64,000 bases of DNA, from contig NZ_CP133838.1 of NCBI RefSeq assembly GCF_031432975.1, positions 1-64,000 of the forward strand, written 5' to 3'. A program made the translations under genes and the position numbers. Positions within the stretch are counted from its first letter, which is position 1. Each line of letters starts with the position of its first letter. The stretch is from Buttiauxella selenatireducens. GTDB lineage: Bacteria; Pseudomonadota; Gammaproteobacteria; Enterobacterales; Enterobacteriaceae. Positions 44,402-54,135 of this stretch are shown one piece after another. The notes beneath the pieces were generated by a model. It had not been told where the DNA came from, ran no database searches, and was given only the letters and a program-made list of their open reading frames with translations.

Positions 44402-44570
44402 AATTCGAAAAACCTGCTTTTTAAAGCAGGTTTTTTTTCGTCTGGAATTTGAAGAGGATGAGAACCTCCGAAGGAGGTTTGAGCCGAGCGTAGCGAGACA
44501 ACGTTGCTTTAGCAACGGCCCGCAGGGCGCGTCACGCAGTGACAAGTCATCCTCTCTCGCCGACCAAATT
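44384..44570 (+). repeat. 22-bp duplication of the tRNA-Pro 3' end
   Basis: The sequence at 44384-44405, which contains the tRNA 3' end CTCTCGCCGACCA plus AATT, is repeated exactly at 44549-44570. The 143 bp between the copies hold the tRNA terminator and two small palindromes (CCTCCGAAGGAGG; GTTGCTTTAGCAAC), but no gene. A second terminator (AAAGCCAACC-TTCG-GGTTGGCTTT, 44576-44602) follows the second copy. Confidence 0.85.
44411..44438 (+). terminator. Terminator of tRNA-Pro
   Basis: AACCTGCTTT and AAAGCAGGTT pair around TT, followed by TTTTTT, 10 bp after the tRNA. Confidence 0.9.
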
Positions 44571-44637
44571 TAGAAAAAGCCAACCTTCGGGTTGGCTTTT
44601 TTGCATCTGAAGCTTATAGAGGATGAGAATCTCCTCA

Positions 44638-45306
44638 CTAGCTCAAATCATTAAAACTACTGACAACCTTGTTATAGGCCCGGATCACTCTTCCCGCAGA
44701 GCCTTTGACCATCCATTCGCTCATGCTGCCAATTTGGGCCTTTTCACCTTCGCTATAAGCAACGTGACTTTGTTGTCGCTGAATGCGCTCTGCGACTAAA
44801 TTGCTGTATTGGTTTGCAGAGTCGAGCAGGAAGCTATAACGAATAAGGCTGGCATTGTCTGATGGCGGCGTCGCTTTATAACATTCTTTAGCCTCCGCAA
44901 TCAGCGAGTTGAGTGCCGTCACCTGTAATTTTGCTTCTTGCGGGGTAAATGTTTCTTTGCTCACTATTTCCGTCGCTTTATCGGCCTGGATAATAATGGC
45001 GAGAGAATAATAGACTAATGTTTTGTCCTGGCTTTTTTCTATATCAGAAAGTGTGCTCTGGAGATTTTGAATATTACTTCCGGCTGAGTGATCACTCCAA
45101 AAGGGATAAGATCCATTCTGGATATTAACCGGGGCCTTCGGTAGGGCGTAGCATTGTGCGTTCCTGATGTGAGCCTGTTCAGAAGAGGCACTTGCAGAAA
45201 CGTCCTGCTGTGTCTCATCACATCCTGAAAGAAATAACGCTGTTAATAAACCACTCATAAGAACACGAAGCATTTTCTTGTTAATATATTCCCTGTATGA
45301 ATACAT
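44638..45306 (-). CDS. Putative lipoprotein, unknown function
   Basis: The 222-residue product has a basic N-terminus (REYINKK), a hydrophobic core and lipobox LFLSGC (Cys 29). The mature part is mostly helical and polar (STLSDIEKSQDKTLVYYSLAIII, LIAEAKECYKATPP) with two further cysteines. AAGGA six bases before the ATG at 45306 supports this start; an internal ATG at 45273 is possible. I do not recognise a family. Base composition upstream is very AT-rich. It is an accessory gene relative to E. coli and converges on the tRNA region. Confidence 0.72.
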   Translation of the reverse strand: MYSYREYINKKMLRVLMSGLLTALFLSGCDETQQDVSASASSEQAHIRNAQCYALPKAPVNIQNGSYPFWSDHSAGSNIQNLQSTLSDIEKSQDKTLVYYSLAIIIQADKATEIVSKETFTPQEAKLQVTALNSLIAEAKECYKATPPSDNASLIRYSFLLDSANQYSNLVAERIQRQQSHVAYSEGEKAQIGSMSEWMVKGSAGRVIRAYNKVVSSFNDLS

Positions 45307-46214
45307 ATTAATTCCTTGGAGAAAGAATCAACAATATTAATAATGACGTTGCTCCGTCAAGGGTTGTTGTTTATTGTCTTAAATTGGACTTGTTAATTAT
45401 TATAAATATTAATACATGTTTTGTTGGTTATTTTCGTTTTATTCCAGTGACGCTTAAAAATAGTGTTGTTTTTATTTGTTCATTTTAAACGATCTCTTCC
45501 TGAACGGAGTAAAACAGCCTGTTTGGTGACTCAAAATGGTTTTACCTTTCTGTTTACGTTGTATCCTCCTCGGGAGGACGATTTTGTGACATTTTCCATC
45601 GTATTTTGTTATGGAAAATAGTGGTTTTTTACCCCGATGCTTATGTTTCAACCCAGCATTATTCGCTGTAGGAGATATGGATCACAAAACATATCGTTCA
45701 GATAATCAGCATTCGGCAAGAAATTTTACAAAATAGACACAACTGAATACGGCTGTAGCTCGTCTTTTAAGCAGTGTAATATTCTAGAAACATAGCCGTA
45801 GCATAAATTTCCCTGCTGGAAATAGAGTGACTGGCTTTTTTTTAACTTTGTTCGCTGTTTCTCACCTCGGTTGTAAATCCCCGTTACCTATATTGACGTT
45901 TTACTCATCTATTGACAGATTGTAGGGCGTGAGGGGCAAATTATGGACAGTCCGCACTACCACACAGCTAGCCTGACGAAGGGAAACCCTGGCCTCACCA
46001 TCGCCTCCGGGCACACCGAACAGACCGCACTCATATAACAAAGGTCTAACGGATAAAAACAACACGACATATGTCCCAATAGATTTCTTGTTGCAGTGTG
46101 ACGGCAATTGAACAAAACACCGGATCTTACTTGGGTAAGTGACGGCGTTAGTGCAAGGCAGCCTACAAAGCTTCGGCAAGAAAGATGAAGGGAACATCAC
46201 AACGGAGCAGAAGA
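45307..46214. other. Long non-coding region upstream of dppA
   Basis: This 908-bp region begins AT-rich (45310-45480). It contains a TCCTCC-TCG-GGAGGA hairpin near 45558 and a possible -10 TATAAC at 46034-46039. That would give a dppA leader of about 170 nt, close to the length known in E. coli. CATCACAAC just before the dppA start (46196-46204) resembles GcvB small-RNA target sequences of dppA. No convincing gene is seen; the minus-strand frame at 45901-46272 has no start signal or family resemblance. Confidence 0.45.
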
Positions 46215-47822
46215 ATGAGTCTTTCCTTGAAGAAGTCAGGGATGCTGAAATTTGGTCTGAGCCTGGTGGCACTGACCGTAGCAGCTAGCGTTCAGGCAAA
46301 AACCCTGGTTTATTGCTCAGAAGGTTCCCCAGAAGGTTTTAACCCTCAGCTGTTCACCTCTGGTACTACGTACGATGCCAGCTCAGTGCCAATTTATAAC
46401 CGTCTGGTTGAGTTCAAAATCGGCACCACTGAAATCATTCCTGGTCTTGCTGAAAAGTGGGAAGTGAGTGAGGACGGTAAAACTTACACCTTCCATCTTC
46501 GCCAGGGCGTGAAGTGGCAGGACAACAAAGATTTCAAACCAACGCGTGACTTAAATGCTGACGACGTTGTGTTCTCCTTTGATCGCCAGAAAAATGCAAA
46601 CAACCCGTACCATAAAGTCTCTGGCGGCAGCTACGAATACTTTGAAGGCATGGGCTTGCCTGACCTGATCAGCGAAGTTAAGAAAGTAGACGACAAGACC
46701 GTTCAGTTCGTGCTGGCGCGCCCGGAAGCTCCATTCCTTGCCGACCTTGCCATGGACTTCGCGTCTATTCTGTCTAAAGAATATGCCGACAACATGATGA
46801 AAGCCGGCACGCCGGAAAAAACTGACCTGAACCCAATCGGTACCGGTCCGTTCCAGCTGCTGCAATACCAGAAAGACTCCCGCATTCTGTACAAAGCGTT
46901 CCCAGGCTACTGGGGTACTAAGCCGCAGATCGACCGTCTGGTGTTCTCAATCACTCCAGATGCTTCTGTGCGTTACGCGAAACTGCAGAAAAACGAGTGC
47001 CAGGTTATGCCATACCCGAACCCGGCTGATATCGCTCGTATGAAAGAAGATAAGAGCATTAGTTTGATGGAACAGGCTGGCCTGAACGTGGGTTATCTCT
47101 CCTTCAACACCGAGAAGAAACCGTTTGATGACGCGAAAGTACGTCAGGCGCTGACTTACGCGGTAAACAAAGATGCGATCATCAAAGCGGTTTATCAGGG
47201 CGCAGGCACTGCGGCTAAAAACCTGATCCCACCAACCATGTGGGGCTACAACGATGACGTGAAAGACTACACCTACGATCCTGAGAAAGCGAAAGCGCTG
47301 CTGAAAGAATCCGGCCACTCTGACGGCTTCACCGTTGATCTGTGGGCAATGCCAGTACAACGTCCGTACAACCCGAACGCTCGCCGTATGGCTGAGATGA
47401 TTCAGGCTGACTGGGCGAAAGTGGGCGTAACTGCCAAGATTGTTACCTACGAGTGGGGCGAGTACCTCAAACGTGCGAAAGCAGGTGAGCATCAGGCTGT
47501 GATGATGGGCTGGACCGGCGACAATGGGGATCCGGACAACTTCTTCGCGACTCTGTTTAGCTGTAATGCGGCGAAAGACGGGTCTAACTACTCTCGCTGG
47601 TGCTACAAGCCGTTTGAAGACCTGATTCAGCCTGCGCGTGCAACAGACGATCACAACAAGCGTATCGAACTGTACAAGCAAGCTCAGGTTGTGATGCATG
47701 ACCAGGCTCCGGCGCTGATCATCGCTCACTCCACGGTATACGAGCCAGTGCGCAAAGAAGTGAAAGGTTACGTGGTTGACCCATTGGGCAAACACCACTT
47801 CGAGAACGTTTCGGTCGAATAA
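46215..47822 (+). CDS. dppA: Dipeptide-binding protein DppA
   Basis: DppA is the periplasmic receptor for dipeptides (and in E. coli haem and 5-aminolevulinate) and also a chemosensor with Tap. The 535-residue product has a signal peptide ending VAASVQA, then KTLVYCSEGSPEGFNPQLF, as in E. coli. It is an extracellular solute-binding protein family 5 member throughout, with YNPNARRMAEMIQADWAKVGV and WTGDNGDPDNFFATLFSC. The start at 46215 gives MSLSLKKSGMLKFGL; a 10-codon longer frame exists. A repeat hairpin separates it from dppB. Confidence 0.98.
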   Translation: MSLSLKKSGMLKFGLSLVALTVAASVQAKTLVYCSEGSPEGFNPQLFTSGTTYDASSVPIYNRLVEFKIGTTEIIPGLAEKWEVSEDGKTYTFHLRQGVKWQDNKDFKPTRDLNADDVVFSFDRQKNANNPYHKVSGGSYEYFEGMGLPDLISEVKKVDDKTVQFVLARPEAPFLADLAMDFASILSKEYADNMMKAGTPEKTDLNPIGTGPFQLLQYQKDSRILYKAFPGYWGTKPQIDRLVFSITPDASVRYAKLQKNECQVMPYPNPADIARMKEDKSISLMEQAGLNVGYLSFNTEKKPFDDAKVRQALTYAVNKDAIIKAVYQGAGTAAKNLIPPTMWGYNDDVKDYTYDPEKAKALLKESGHSDGFTVDLWAMPVQRPYNPNARRMAEMIQADWAKVGVTAKIVTYEWGEYLKRAKAGEHQAVMMGWTGDNGDPDNFFATLFSCNAAKDGSNYSRWCYKPFEDLIQPARATDDHNKRIELYKQAQVVMHDQAPALIIAHSTVYEPVRKEVKGYVVDPLGKHHFENVSVE

Positions 47823-47835
47823 TACTGGCTGATTA

Positions 47836-47959
47836 CCCCTCACCCCGACCCTCTCCCTGAGGGAGAGGGAGAAGATCGAGGTCTTTTCCCTCTCCGCTGG
47901 AGAGGGGGAGTCCGAGGGGGTTTTTCCCCTCTCCTGGGGGAGAGGGTTAGGGTGAGGGC
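47836..47959. repeat. GCCCTCACCC-type palindromic element between dppA and dppB
   Basis: Left arm CCCTCACCCCGACCCTCTCC and right arm GGGAGAGGGTTAGGGTGAGG are complementary. Two inner GGAGAGGG-type inverted repeats lie between them. It begins 13 nt after the dppA stop, in the same orientation as the other copies. Confidence 0.88.
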
Positions 47960-48063
47960 GACACATCGCCAACCCGACTTCCCCCCCAGGTTTGCGGAAA
48001 TTATTTGTGAGCAATAAAGACGAAGAGTCACCAGACTTTTCGTCATTACAGAGAATCCGGGAT

Positions 48064-49083
48064 ATGTTGCAGTTCATCCTCCGACGTTTGGGACTCGTTA
48101 TCCCCACGTTTATCGGTATTACCCTTCTTACCTTCGCTTTCGTGCACATGATTCCCGGTGACCCGGTAATGATTATGGCCGGTGAGCGCGGTATCTCTCC
48201 TGAACGTCATGCTCAGTTGTTGGCCGAACTCGGTCTCGACAAGCCAATGTGGCAGCAATACCTCCATTACATATGGGGCGTGATGCACGGTGACTTGGGC
48301 ATTTCGTTAAAAAGCCGTCTCCCTGTTTGGGACGAGTTCGTACCGCGCTTTAAAGCGACGATGGAACTCGGTGTTTGCGCCATGCTTTTCGCCGTTGCCG
48401 TGGGGATTCCGGTTGGCGTTTTGGCAGCCGTTAAACGTGGTTCCATATTCGACCACACCGCTGTGGGCCTGGCGTTAACAGGCTACTCAATGCCTATTTT
48501 CTGGTGGGGTATGATGTTAATCATGCTGGTTTCAGTCTACTGGAACCTCACGCCAGTCTCCGGGCGCGTCAGCGATACGGTATTCCTTGATGACACCTTG
48601 CCGCTCACCGGATTTATGCTTATCGACACCGCGATATGGGGTGAGTCCGGTGACTTCATCGATGCCGTGATGCATATGATATTGCCAGCCGTGGTACTCG
48701 GTACCATCCCACTGGCGGTTATCGTGCGTATGACCCGCTCGTCCATGTTGGAAGTGTTGGGCGAAGATTACATCCGTACTGCTCGCGCTAAAGGGTTGAC
48801 CCGTATGCGCGTCATCGTCGTACACGCTTTGCGTAACGCCATGCTGCCGGTTGTCACCGTTATCGGCTTGCAGGTGGGGACATTGCTGGCAGGTGCGATT
48901 CTGACGGAAACCATCTTCTCCTGGCCGGGCCTTGGCCGCTGGTTGATTGATGCATTACAACGTCGTGACTACCCGGTAGTACAGGGCGGCGTATTGCTGG
49001 TGGCGACGATGATTATCCTCGTCAACCTGATCGTCGACTTACTGTACGGCGTGGTGAACCCGCGTATACGCCATAAGAAATAA
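48064..49083 (+). CDS. dppB: Dipeptide ABC transporter permease DppB
   Basis: DppB is an inner-membrane permease, 339 residues, with about six helices, the N-terminal FILRRLGLVIPTFIGITLLTF typical of this family, and the EAA loop EDYIRTARAKGLTRMRVIVVHALRNAMLPV. The frame opens 72 bp earlier, but ATG 48064 matches the E. coli start MLQFILRRLGL. It is the second gene of dppABCDF, 241 bp after dppA because of the repeat element. Confidence 0.97.
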   Translation: MLQFILRRLGLVIPTFIGITLLTFAFVHMIPGDPVMIMAGERGISPERHAQLLAELGLDKPMWQQYLHYIWGVMHGDLGISLKSRLPVWDEFVPRFKATMELGVCAMLFAVAVGIPVGVLAAVKRGSIFDHTAVGLALTGYSMPIFWWGMMLIMLVSVYWNLTPVSGRVSDTVFLDDTLPLTGFMLIDTAIWGESGDFIDAVMHMILPAVVLGTIPLAVIVRMTRSSMLEVLGEDYIRTARAKGLTRMRVIVVHALRNAMLPVVTVIGLQVGTLLAGAILTETIFSWPGLGRWLIDALQRRDYPVVQGGVLLVATMIILVNLIVDLLYGVVNPRIRHKK

Positions 49084-49092
49084 GGGTCTATC

Positions 49093-49995
49093 ATGACGCA
49101 AATAACTGAGAATAAAGTGGTCGCGGCGCCCGTCCCCATGACGCCGTTCCAGGAATTCTGGTACTACTTCAAAAAAAATAAAGGGGCGGTCGTTGGCCTG
49201 GTGTATGTCACCGTCATGATCCTGATCGCCATCTTCGCTAACGTCCTTGCTCCACACGGCCCGGCGGAACAGTTCCGTGATTCCTTGCTGCACCCTCCGG
49301 TGTGGCAGGAAGGCGGTAGCTGGCAGTTCCTGCTCGGTACTGATGACGTCGGCCGCGACATCATGGCTCGCCTGATGTACGGCGCGCGTCTGTCGCTGCT
49401 GGTTGGCTGTCTGGTGGTGGTACTGTCGCTGATAATGGGCGTGGTGCTCGGCCTGATCGCAGGCTACTTTGGTGGCCTTATCGACAACATCATCATGCGT
49501 GTCGTCGACATCATGCTGGCGCTGCCAAGCCTGCTGTTGGCTCTGGTATTGGTCGCGATATTTGGCCCATCGATAGTTAACGCCTCGCTGGCACTGACCT
49601 TTGTTGCGCTGCCGCACTATGTGCGACTGACGCGTGGCGCGGTGCTGGTGGAAGTGCATCGCGACTACGTGACCGCTTCTCGCGTTGCAGGCGCGGGTTC
49701 TATGCGCCAGATGTTCATCAACATTCTACCGAACTGCCTCGCACCGCTTATCGTGCAGGCCTCCCTTGGCTTCTCTAACGCCATTCTCGATATGGCCGCT
49801 CTCGGCTTCCTCGGCATGGGTGCGCAACCGCCAACACCGGAGTGGGGCACGATGCTCTCCGACGTGTTGCAGTTCGCACAAAGTGCCTGGTGGGTTGTCA
49901 CCTTCCCTGGTGTCGCAATCCTGCTGACGGTGCTGGCATTTAACCTGATGGGTGACGGGCTGCGTGATGCACTCGATCCTAAACTCAAGCAGTAA
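49093..49995 (+). CDS. dppC: Dipeptide ABC transporter permease DppC
   Basis: DppC is the second permease, 300 residues, equal to E. coli. It has the cytoplasmic N-terminus [20 protein letters not shown], the OppC-type [23 protein letters not shown], and the EAA loop [30 protein letters not shown]. It lies 9 bp after dppB and pairs with it to form the membrane channel. Confidence 0.97.
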   Translation: MTQITENKVVAAPVPMTPFQEFWYYFKKNKGAVVGLVYVTVMILIAIFANVLAPHGPAEQFRDSLLHPPVWQEGGSWQFLLGTDDVGRDIMARLMYGARLSLLVGCLVVVLSLIMGVVLGLIAGYFGGLIDNIIMRVVDIMLALPSLLLALVLVAIFGPSIVNASLALTFVALPHYVRLTRGAVLVEVHRDYVTASRVAGAGSMRQMFINILPNCLAPLIVQASLGFSNAILDMAALGFLGMGAQPPTPEWGTMLSDVLQFAQSAWWVVTFPGVAILLTVLAFNLMGDGLRDALDPKLKQ

Positions 49996-50006
49996 AGAGG
50001 CACGAG

Positions 50007-50990
50007 ATGGCGTTATTGAATGTAAATAAATTATCGGTGCATTTCGGCGACGAAAAGACACCGTTCCGTGCCGTAGACCGCGTGAGCTATAGCGTAAATC
50101 AAGGCGAAGTGGTGGGTATCGTTGGGGAATCAGGTTCCGGTAAATCGGTCAGCTCGCTGGCGATTATGGGGCTGATTGATTACCCAGGCCGCGTGATGGC
50201 GGAGAAACTGGAGTTTAACGGCCAGGATCTGCAAAAGATTTCCGAGAAAGAGCGTCGTAACCTGGTCGGTGCCGAAGTGGCGATGATCTTCCAGGACCCG
50301 ATGACCAGCCTCAACCCTTGCTACACCGTTGGTTTCCAGATTATGGAAGCCATCAAGGTGCATCAGGGCGGCAACAAAAGTACCCGTCGTCAGCGTGCTA
50401 TTGACCTGCTGAACCTGGTCGGCATTCCCGATGCGGCTTCGCGTCTGGACGTTTACCCGCATCAGCTTTCCGGCGGTATGAGCCAGCGTGTGATGATCGC
50501 CATGGCGATTGCCTGTCGTCCTAAGCTGCTGATTGCGGATGAACCGACTACTGCGCTGGATGTCACCATCCAGGCGCAAATCATTGAGCTGTTACTGGAA
50601 CTTCAGCAAAAAGAGAACATGGCGCTGATTCTAATCACCCATGACCTCGCGCTGGTGGCTGAGGCGGCACACAAGATCATCGTGATGTACGCCGGGCAAG
50701 TGGTGGAAACCGGCGCATCGCACGACATCTTCCGTGCACCGCGCCACCCGTACACTCAGGCATTGCTGCGCGCGCTGCCGGAATTTGCGCAGGACAAAGC
50801 GCGTCTGGCCTCGCTGCCAGGCGTGGTTCCGGGTAAGTATGACCGCCCGACCGGCTGCCTGCTCAACCCGCGTTGCCCGTATGCGACGGATAAATGTCGC
50901 ACTGAAGAACCAGAACTGAACATGGTGGACAACGGGCGTCAGTCCAAATGCCACTTCCCACTCGATGATGCCGGGAGGCCAACCCTATGA
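50007..50990 (+). CDS. dppD: Dipeptide ABC transporter ATPase DppD
   Basis: DppD is an ATPase of 327 residues with Walker [11 protein letters not shown]-loop [11 protein letters not shown], signature [14 protein letters not shown], Walker [13 protein letters not shown] and switch His ITHDLAL. The C-terminal oligopeptide-transporter extension has the cysteine cluster [14 protein letters not shown], which in related proteins binds an iron-sulfur cluster. It overlaps dppF by 4 bp. Confidence 0.97.
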   Translation: MALLNVNKLSVHFGDEKTPFRAVDRVSYSVNQGEVVGIVGESGSGKSVSSLAIMGLIDYPGRVMAEKLEFNGQDLQKISEKERRNLVGAEVAMIFQDPMTSLNPCYTVGFQIMEAIKVHQGGNKSTRRQRAIDLLNLVGIPDAASRLDVYPHQLSGGMSQRVMIAMAIACRPKLLIADEPTTALDVTIQAQIIELLLELQQKENMALILITHDLALVAEAAHKIIVMYAGQVVETGASHDIFRAPRHPYTQALLRALPEFAQDKARLASLPGVVPGKYDRPTGCLLNPRCPYATDKCRTEEPELNMVDNGRQSKCHFPLDDAGRPTL

Positions 50991-51991
50991 GTACCGATAA
51001 GGCCACTGCGCAACCTCTGTTGCAGGCCATCGACCTGAAAAAACACTACCCGGTGAAGAAAGGCATTTTCGGCCAGGAACGCCTGGTGAAAGCGCTGGAC
51101 GGCGTTTCGTTTGAACTCGAACGCGGCAAAACGCTGGCGGTGGTGGGCGAGTCTGGCTGTGGGAAATCCACGCTGGGCCGCCTGCTGACAATGATCGAAA
51201 TCCCGACCGGTGGTGAGCTTTACTACCAGGGCCAGGATTTGCTCAAACCTGACGAAACCTCTGAAAAGCTGCGTCGTCAGAAAATCCAGATCGTGTTCCA
51301 GAACCCGTACGGCTCGTTGAACCCACGTAAAAAAGTGGGGCAAATTCTCGAAGAGCCGCTGCAAATCAACACCAGTCTGAGTAAAGCCGAGCGCCGTGAA
51401 AAAGCGCTGGCGATGATGGCGAAAGTCGGCCTGAAAACCGAACATTACGACCGCTATCCGCATATGTTTTCCGGCGGTCAGCGTCAGCGTATTGCCATCG
51501 CCCGTGGTTTGATGCTCGACCCGGACGTGGTGATCGCCGATGAACCGGTATCTGCGCTGGACGTTTCCGTGCGTGCGCAGGTGCTGAACCTGATGATGGA
51601 TTTGCAGCAGGATATGGGGTTGTCGTATGTGTTTATCTCCCACGATTTATCCGTGGTAGAGCACATTGCCGACGAAGTGATGGTGATGTATTTGGGCCGC
51701 TGCGTAGAGAAGGGGACGAAAGACCAGATTTTCTCTAACCCGCGCCACCCGTACACCCAGGCGTTATTGTCTGCAACACCGCGCCTGAACCCGGATGACC
51801 GTCGCGAACGTATCAAGCTGACAGGCGAGCTACCAAGCCCGCTGAATCCGCCGCCAGGCTGCGCATTTAATGCCCGCTGTCGTCGCCGCTTCGGGCCATG
51901 CACGCAGTTGCAGCCGCAGCTTAAAGAGTATGGTGGTCAGTTGGTGGCGTGTTTTGCGGTTGATCAGGATGAGAACGTGGAAATTCGGTAG
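50987..51991 (+). CDS. dppF: Dipeptide ABC transporter ATPase DppF
   Basis: DppF is the second ATPase, 334 residues, with Walker [11 protein letters not shown]-loop [12 protein letters not shown], signature [15 protein letters not shown], Walker [13 protein letters not shown] and ISHDLSV. The C-terminal cysteines are in [17 protein letters not shown]. It ends the dpp operon. A palindromic repeat element starts 14 nt after its stop. Confidence 0.97.
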   Translation: MSTDKATAQPLLQAIDLKKHYPVKKGIFGQERLVKALDGVSFELERGKTLAVVGESGCGKSTLGRLLTMIEIPTGGELYYQGQDLLKPDETSEKLRRQKIQIVFQNPYGSLNPRKKVGQILEEPLQINTSLSKAERREKALAMMAKVGLKTEHYDRYPHMFSGGQRQRIAIARGLMLDPDVVIADEPVSALDVSVRAQVLNLMMDLQQDMGLSYVFISHDLSVVEHIADEVMVMYLGRCVEKGTKDQIFSNPRHPYTQALLSATPRLNPDDRRERIKLTGELPSPLNPPPGCAFNARCRRRFGPCTQLQPQLKEYGGQLVACFAVDQDENVEIR

Positions 51992-52005
51992 TTCGGATCG
52001 CCTTC

Positions 52006-52113
52006 GCCCTCACCCTAACCCTCTCCCACCGGGAGAGGGGATTGTTCTGGTTTTCACCTTCACCCTCGGCGTGATTTTCTCCTTCTCCTGGGGGAGAAGG
52101 TCGGGATGAGGGC
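52006..52113. repeat. GCCCTCACCC-type palindromic element after dppF
   Basis: GCCCTCACCCTAACCC at the left and GTCGGGATGAGGGC at the right form imperfect arms. The inner segments CCCACCGGGAGAGGGG and CTTCTCCTGGGGGAGAAG are hairpins. It begins 14 nt after the dppF stop and may end the dpp transcript. Confidence 0.85.
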
Positions 52114-52707
52114 GTTAAGCTAAACTCTTCGGTCCAATCCCTTTCTGTATCAAAACCTCGCGTGGCAGGTTTATTCCTTGTTCTGCCAGGGGCTATGCGC
52201 ATTGTTATTGGCTGGTAACTCAAATTATTTGAATAGAAATGCGCGGGCCATATGTCTGTATAAAAAACTGCGCACTGAGTTGATTCATCAGTTGCGTGAA
52301 TATATGTTCACTCAAATCCCGCCTCTAATGTTAATTTCTTACGCGAAATATTCCAAATCAAGAAATGCTCTTTATGTGTGTGAAATCACAAAAGAAAGCT
52401 GCTACCTTTTAAGGAGTAGTGTTAAATATTACTCAAGCTCAAATCTAATCGGTTATATGCTTAGCCCGTTATTAATAAGAAAAAAAGATGGTGATGAGAC
52501 CATCAGTGCCTATATATTGGCTTGAAATGCAGCAGTTTTCCGAAAATGAATAATAAATCACAGAATGATAACGCACTGCAATTATTAGTGATTCATGAAG
52601 TCAATAAGCCAAAATTATAACCAACCAAAATGTTCTAATAGTCACGGTATAAGCTTGAGTATATTCATGCATCAAATACAAATGTCTTATAAATCATGGG
52701 TGTCGCA
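52114..52707 (+). other. AT-rich region before the cellulose operon, with one doubtful frame
   Basis: The region is far richer in A+T than its neighbours. An open frame at 52178-52525 encodes up to 115 residues (an internal ATG at 52304 would give about 73: MFTQIPPLMLISYAKYS and so on). It has no good ribosome binding site and no recognised family. The bcs promoter should lie in 52530-52700, where ATTATAACCAACC and several AT tracts occur, but I cannot assign one site. Confidence 0.35.
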
Positions 52708-53322
52708 ATGAAAAACTATGATGATTTGCAGCGTTTCAAGGATAAGACTCGTACAGGCGCTATCGACTTCAAAGATATGTCTGCGCAAAGCCAACAGTCA
52801 GATGCCAGCAACTGGGCGATAATCAAACAGTTAATGAAAACTGAAGATGAAGGTTCTGTGCTTTCCCATGCAGGCAGTATCGCAGTGCCCGTTCCGCAAG
52901 CGGTAAAGGCTGATGAGTTTGATGCCAGCCATTTCAGGCCATTGGTGGCGCAACCTATCAGCAACTCGGCGTCTCAAGGATCTATTCTGGATAGCTTGCA
53001 AAGCGCGCTGCCAGAAGCTAAAGCCGAGGTTTTCCAGCCTGAGCAAAGTCATCACACCACAGCGACGTTGTTTGAACAACTTGCACCGGTAGTGGCGCAA
53101 CCAGAATCCATTATTGAATCGTTAAAAGAACCAACAAAAGAACCGCTAAAAGAAACCGTGAAACCTGCCGCTATCGCAGCGCCGCAGGCCTCTGCACCGG
53201 TAAAAACTGAACCTGTGCGTTTTGACAAACTGTTCGCAGCCAAAGGGAACACGGCGCGGAATCATCCCGCTAAAGACTTACCGCTGCAACCGTTGCTGGA
53301 GATGATTGCGTCATGCCGCTAG
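52708..53322 (+). CDS. bcsO: Cellulose biosynthesis accessory protein, BcsO-like
   Basis: The product is about 204 residues. MKNYDDLQRFKDKT and DFKDMSAQSQQSDASNWAIIKQLM form a conserved-looking N-terminus. The rest is a low-complexity Pro/Ala/Glu/Lys-rich middle and a short C-terminal segment KDLPLQPLLEMIASC. This fits the proline-rich BcsO-type proteins found first in enterobacterial bcs operons that contain bcsD; BcsP is the alternative name to consider. Its function is unknown. ATG 52708 is preferred to 52696. It overlaps bcsQ by 10 bp. Confidence 0.7.
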   Translation: MKNYDDLQRFKDKTRTGAIDFKDMSAQSQQSDASNWAIIKQLMKTEDEGSVLSHAGSIAVPVPQAVKADEFDASHFRPLVAQPISNSASQGSILDSLQSALPEAKAEVFQPEQSHHTTATLFEQLAPVVAQPESIIESLKEPTKEPLKETVKPAAIAAPQASAPVKTEPVRFDKLFAAKGNTARNHPAKDLPLQPLLEMIASCR

Positions 53323-54116
53323 TGTGTGTTTGCTCGCCAAAAGGCGGAGTAGGAAAAACCACGGTTACCGCCAATTTGGCGTATGCGTTAGCTCGCGCGG
53401 GTAGCAAAGTGTTAGCCATTGATTTTGATGTGCAAAATGCGCTGCGCTTGCATTTTGGGGTGCCTTTATCGGATGGCCGTGGCTATGTGGCAAAAGCCAT
53501 TGAATCCGCAGACTGGAGCCAGTCCGTGCTGACTGCCGGTAGCAATTTGTTCGTGCTGCCGTATGGCGATGTCACCGAAGAACAGCGCATGGAGTTTGAG
53601 CACCGCCTGAGTACCGACAGCCATTTTCTGATGCGTGGATTAAGCACCTTACTTAACTACCCAGGCCTTGTGATCATTGCCGATTTCCCGCCAGGCCCTA
53701 ATCCGGCGCTGAAAGCGGTATCGCATTTGGCCGATTTGCATCTGGTGACCATGATGGCAGATACCGCTTCGCTGTCATTGTTGCCGCATATTGAAAATCA
53801 CCGTCTTATTGGTGAACCGCTAAACAATAAAGCCGGATATTATTTTGTCCTCAACCAAAGTGATAACCGCCGCCATATTAGTCGCGATGTCACGGCATTT
53901 ATGCAACAGCGTCTTGGCGATCGTTTGCTCGGGGTTATTAACCGCGACGAAAGTGTGGCTGAAGCCAACGCGTCTCAGCAATCAATATTCGATTTTAGCC
54001 CGGCCTCTGCTGCGGCTTTTGATATTGAACTGATCAGTAAAAGAGTTGCGGGTGTTCTCGGCATAAAAATTGGTGATGGCGCGGTACATGCCGCCTTGAG
54101 AACATCAAATTTCTGA
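53313..54116 (+). CDS. bcsQ: Cellulose biosynthesis ParA/MinD-like ATPase BcsQ
   Basis: BcsQ is a P-loop ATPase of the MinD family needed for assembly and polar placement of the cellulose synthase. The 267-residue product shows the deviant Walker A CSPKGGVGKTTVTANLAYALA (residues 6-26), the aspartate in AIDFDVQN, and ADFPPGPNPAL as Walker B-like segment. Its end is 19 bp before bcsA. Confidence 0.93.
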   Translation: MPLVCVCSPKGGVGKTTVTANLAYALARAGSKVLAIDFDVQNALRLHFGVPLSDGRGYVAKAIESADWSQSVLTAGSNLFVLPYGDVTEEQRMEFEHRLSTDSHFLMRGLSTLLNYPGLVIIADFPPGPNPALKAVSHLADLHLVTMMADTASLSLLPHIENHRLIGEPLNNKAGYYFVLNQSDNRRHISRDVTAFMQQRLGDRLLGVINRDESVAEANASQQSIFDFSPASAAAFDIELISKRVAGVLGIKIGDGAVHAALRTSNF

Positions 54117-54135
54117 CAATCATCCAGGATGTCCT

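Noticed and set aside
44325-44637. Prophage or genomic island at tRNA-Pro
   Set aside because: Only a 22-bp tRNA-end copy is present. No integrase, excisionase or phage gene lies between or beside the copies, so no element is called.
45912-45942. TTGACA as -35 of a dppA promoter
   Set aside because: No acceptable -10 hexamer lies at 16-18 bp, and the resulting leader would be much longer than known for dppA.
45901-46272. Minus-strand frame of 123 residues overlapping the dppA leader
   Set aside because: It has no start signal, runs into the dppA coding region and has no recognisable protein features.
46947-48149. 400-residue minus-strand frame opposite dppA and dppB
   Set aside because: It is antisense to two clear genes and crosses the repeat element; its composition is typical of a shadow frame.
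52178-52525. Plus-strand frame of 115 residues between dppF and bcsO as a gene
   Set aside because: It lacks a good ribosome binding site and any recognised family, so it is described only as a doubtful frame in the AT-rich region.
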